In this document: one piece after another, positions 17,245-19,637 of the stretch
Layout: each line of letters begins with the position of its first letter
Position numbering within the stretch: the stretch's first letter is position 1
DNA from: Bacteroidales bacterium
Lineage (GTDB): Bacteria > Bacteroidota > Bacteroidia > Bacteroidales > F082
Length of the DNA stretch: 19,637 nucleotides
NCBI GenBank assembly: GCA_029933565.1
Contig: JAOZNY010000030.1
Location: 1-19,637, forward strand
Reading direction: 5' to 3'
The notes under the pieces: model-generated
What the model was told of the DNA's origin: nothing
Seen by the model: the letters and a program-made list of their open reading frames with translations, nothing else
Database searches by the model: none
Translations under genes and position numbers: made by a program

Positions 17245-19332
17245 TTAATATTTCACAAACCTTAACATGGAAATTCCTTTTTTTGTAGTTGTTTTTAATA
17301 AATAAACACCTCTGTTTAGAAAGCCAACATTAATCAAATGGTGTTTACTGCCATTAACCTCCCTAAACAAGATAAGTTGACCTTTTGTGTTTATAATGGA
17401 AAAATCAATAATACCGACTTCTGATTTTATATTTAAAACATTGTCGGCTGGATTAGGATAGATGGTAATTAAATTCTTCAGATATTGATTTTCATTAATG
17501 GAGACCACTTCTAAAAGAATAGTGAAATATGCATCACCTAAATAATTTGAAGCAGTTAAATTGCATTGGTAACTCCCATCAGTTTCATATTCATGTACGG
17601 GTGATTTTTCAGTTGATACCTCACCATCACCAAATTCCCATAAATAATTATCGGCACAAACTGAAAGGTTATTAAATGTTACACTTAAACCTTCTTTATT
17701 GTAGTTGGCAAATGCAATTGGTTCAATAGCCCCTGTATTGATTATTAGTGAATCTATTATTCCGCCATCTGTAGATTGCAGATAAATAGTTACTGAGTCT
17801 TCAGGAAAGATTTGTGGATTTGTACTTGTAGAATCATCAAAGAGATAGGAGGGAGACCAATACATGTTTTCCAGAGTGTCAATACATAAATCCAAGCATA
17901 AGGAATCGGAACAGAGTAAATTCAATTCCTCATTTCCCCAATCAAAACAAATTTCATTTGCACCAATGCTTGGAGGTTCTTTTCTTAATACGCTGTCAAT
18001 ATCATATTTAAAATAGGATTTAAAATCAGTCCCTTTTCCAATTAGTATTGGGTTATGCGCATAAAGTATACTGTCGTTGTCGTAGTTAGGGTTATAAAAA
18101 AAAGGGTTCTCACCATATTTTGCCACACTTCCATTACCCAAATGAATAAAGTTGTTATTTTCTAAATTAATTGCTTCAATATTTGGTGGTGTAATATATA
18201 CATCGCTTAAATTATTATTTTTTACTGTGGCAGAAATGTACCAGAGTTCCAAACGACTTTCTCTACTAAAATTGTTGTTGCAAATTAATTGCCCCGGGCC
18301 ATGAGAAAAGTCTACTGTATCGAACACAAAGTTGTTTCCAAATTTAGTGTTGTCATTATTCAACCTACAAGTACCAAACAAATAGTTGCTTCTTATTTTT
18401 ATGCCATGGCTGTAGATAGACCTAAGTTCACCAAAAACAATATTATTGCTGAAGTCTGCATTATTCATCCATTTCATTTCCACATCTTTATAAAATGTAT
18501 TTCCAATTATATCGCTAGATGCTATATCTACATTACAATGAAAAATATTATTGTACAGATTTCCCTGAAGGTCTAGGTCAAAAATACTTTCAAAATAAAA
18601 TGTGTTGCCATGAAATGATTGCCCCGTTTGTCTGAAATCTCTATCTGAGGCATAAAATATATTGTCGAAATAGTGAAATTTCATGCCTAACTTAGCATCA
18701 TTATCTTTCTTGTGAGGAATTATACCATTAATAACACAATTTCTAATCCAAAAACTACATTTATTTCCACCAAGCCTAAAAGTGGTTTCATCTTCTGTAA
18801 TATTGCAATTATTAATTTCAGCAATAAAATACGATCCTTCGTTAGGAAATATTATTTTTATTAATCCTTCACTATAATCAAAATCTACATCGTAAATATT
18901 AATAATATTACAATTGTTAAGAGCGAAATTATTTGATTTGTCAATCCATACACATGAAACATCCTGATCCTCCTGAGGGAAAATTGAGAAGCCATCAAAT
19001 AAAACATCGGGCGTTTCGGTAACCCTTAACTGACGATGTATAACAGCCGAATCATACACAGTGCCATCATAAGTAAAACTTATTTGATAACTATTAGGGT
19101 TGTCTAAATCAACAATTGAAACATAATAGTAGTCTCCTGGCTTAACCAGAAACTGAACATCTCCACTAAAGCCTTCATTTTTTAAATCGTTCACAGCATC
19201 AGTAAAATCCAAATAATCAGATACTGAATCACCAATAGTATATGTGCCATTCAGTTGAGCATGTAAAGGACTTAAGGATATTAAGAAAACAAATATCAAA
19301 CTACTTAGAAAATATGTGTTTAGGTTATTCAT
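17245..19332 (-). CDS. T9SS-secreted parallel beta-helix protein with PKD domain
   Basis: This 695-residue protein has a signal peptide (1-26, SPLHAQ). Its N-terminal segment GTYTIGDSVSDYLDFTDAVN (29-48) followed by GDVQFLVKPGDYY is the usual cap of right-handed beta-helix (pectin-lyase-like) surface proteins. About 100-450 is Asn-rich, with recurring NN-I/F turns such as LNNCNIINI, INNCNITED, FSNNIVFGE and LENNNFIHL, consistent with helix rungs. A segment around IGANEICFDWG (456-466) closes the helix. A Cys-bearing linker (474-483) leads to a PKD domain (about 537-612, with YLWEFGDGEVS at 563-573). The type A sorting domain begins at TIYPNPAD (623-630) and ends RFVKY. No catalytic residues can be assigned; adhesin or glycan-binding roles are as likely as a lyase. 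It faces away from the main cluster and has its own promoter. Confidence 0.87.
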   Translation of the reverse strand: MNNLNTYFLSSLIFVFLISLSPLHAQLNGTYTIGDSVSDYLDFTDAVNDLKNEGFSGDVQFLVKPGDYYYVSIVDLDNPNSYQISFTYDGTVYDSAVIHRQLRVTETPDVLFDGFSIFPQEDQDVSCVWIDKSNNFALNNCNIINIYDVDFDYSEGLIKIIFPNEGSYFIAEINNCNITEDETTFRLGGNKCSFWIRNCVINGIIPHKKDNDAKLGMKFHYFDNIFYASDRDFRQTGQSFHGNTFYFESIFDLDLQGNLYNNIFHCNVDIASSDIIGNTFYKDVEMKWMNNADFSNNIVFGELRSIYSHGIKIRSNYLFGTCRLNNDNTKFGNNFVFDTVDFSHGPGQLICNNNFSRESRLELWYISATVKNNNLSDVYITPPNIEAINLENNNFIHLGNGSVAKYGENPFFYNPNYDNDSILYAHNPILIGKGTDFKSYFKYDIDSVLRKEPPSIGANEICFDWGNEELNLLCSDSLCLDLCIDTLENMYWSPSYLFDDSTSTNPQIFPEDSVTIYLQSTDGGIIDSLIINTGAIEPIAFANYNKEGLSVTFNNLSVCADNYLWEFGDGEVSTEKSPVHEYETDGSYQCNLTASNYLGDAYFTILLEVVSINENQYLKNLITIYPNPADNVLNIKSEVGIIDFSIINTKGQLILFREVNGSKHHLINVGFLNRGVYLLKTTTKKGISMLRFVKY

Positions 19333-19378
19333 TAGAGCCTTTTTTCGAATAGAAATAATAATTACTAATTATGCATCA

Positions 19379-19410
19379 CAAATATAGAAAAGAATTAAGC
19401 ACGTGACAAA
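19379..19410 (-). promoter_or_regulatory. Bacteroidetes-type promoter for the minus-strand beta-helix gene
   Basis: On the minus strand TATATTTG (19386 to 19379) fits the -7 consensus TAnnTTTG, and TTTG (19410 to 19407) fits the -33 element, with a 20-base spacer. Transcription would start near 19372, leaving a 5' leader of about 40 bases before the ATG at 19332. The match is by pattern only. Confidence 0.6.
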
Positions 19411-19435
19411 ATACTGCTTTTCTTTAATTTGATTA

Positions 19436-19637
19436 ATGACTGGCCAAGACTACGGAAGTTTATACATTACTACTGGACCAATATGTGAAGAGCCGTATAA
19501 AACTATTGGCGAGAACAAAGTTGTAATCCCAACACATTTTTACAAAACAATATTAATATATAACGACTCAATAAAACAAGGCATTGGCTTTGTTTTTCCT
19601 CATGAGAAACTTAACGAAGATATATTTGACTACGCTA
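19436..19637 (+). pseudogene. 5'-truncated DNA/RNA non-specific endonuclease (NUC1 family), runs off the window
   Basis: Reading from 19436 gives TGQDYGSLYITTGPICEEP, then KTIGENKVVIPTHFYKTILIY and GIGFVFPHEKL, the C-terminal half of the NUC1/EndA-type nuclease fold. The family's catalytic DRGH motif and metal-binding Asn should lie about 100 residues earlier, but the frame is closed by TGA at 19430-19432 and no matching peptide is visible upstream in any frame. The homology begins at the second or third codon, so the 5' half appears to be lost. The 3' end is outside the window. It could also be a frameshifted gene if the upstream part has been moved elsewhere. Confidence 0.72.

Noticed and set aside
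18289..18576. 95-residue plus-strand open frame opposite the beta-helix gene
   Set aside because: It is antisense to the Asn-rich beta-helix repeats of a complete gene and has no family motif.

Overview
The window comes from a member of the Bacteroidota, most likely a free-living or marine Bacteroidales/Marinilabiliales-type organism. The evidence is an adjacent SusC/SusD pair, several proteins ending in type IX secretion (T9SS) C-terminal sorting domains, AT-rich sequence with almost no Shine-Dalgarno sites, and one promoter matching the Bacteroidetes -33 TTTG / -7 TAnnTTTG pattern. No RNA genes, CRISPR arrays, transposases or regulators were seen.

Positions 1-16888 are one co-directional (+) gene cluster that reads as a polysaccharide utilisation locus (PUL). 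In order it holds: a PfkB-type sugar kinase (5' end at the window edge), a class II ketose-bisphosphate aldolase, SusC, SusD, a PKD-containing lipoprotein in the SusE/F position, a strong intrinsic terminator, a large T9SS-secreted DUF4874/DUF4832 protein, an EamA/DMT-type permease, a second smaller T9SS-secreted protein of the same general design, a GH36-like alpha-galactosidase, and a polysaccharide-deacetylase-like protein. Gaps are mostly 4-60 bp, and one pair overlaps by 4 bp (ATGA).

The predicted locations form a pathway. The two T9SS proteins act at the cell surface. The SusD-like and PKD lipoproteins bind glycan and SusC imports it. The GH36-like and deacetylase-like proteins (signal peptides, no sorting domain) act in the periplasm. 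The permease could move the sugar across the inner membrane, and the kinase plus aldolase would feed triose phosphates to glycolysis. A tagatose-phosphate type route from alpha-galactose or N-acetylgalactosamine would fit the GH36, deacetylase, kinase and aldolase set, but the substrate is not determined by the sequence. The most novel part is the pair of DUF4832-type proteins, which share two conserved Glu positions suggestive of an uncharacterised glycosidase.

Positions 16889-19637 look different. They hold a decayed gene joining a leucine-rich-repeat scrap to a T9SS sorting-domain scrap (16953-17219), an intact minus-strand T9SS beta-helix/PKD protein (17245-19332) with its own promoter, and the 5'-truncated C-terminal part of a DNA/RNA non-specific endonuclease (19436 to the window end). 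This flank has the look of a rearranged junction. A palindromic, repeat-like element also lies inside the 5' end of the gene at 11553, upstream of its signal peptide.
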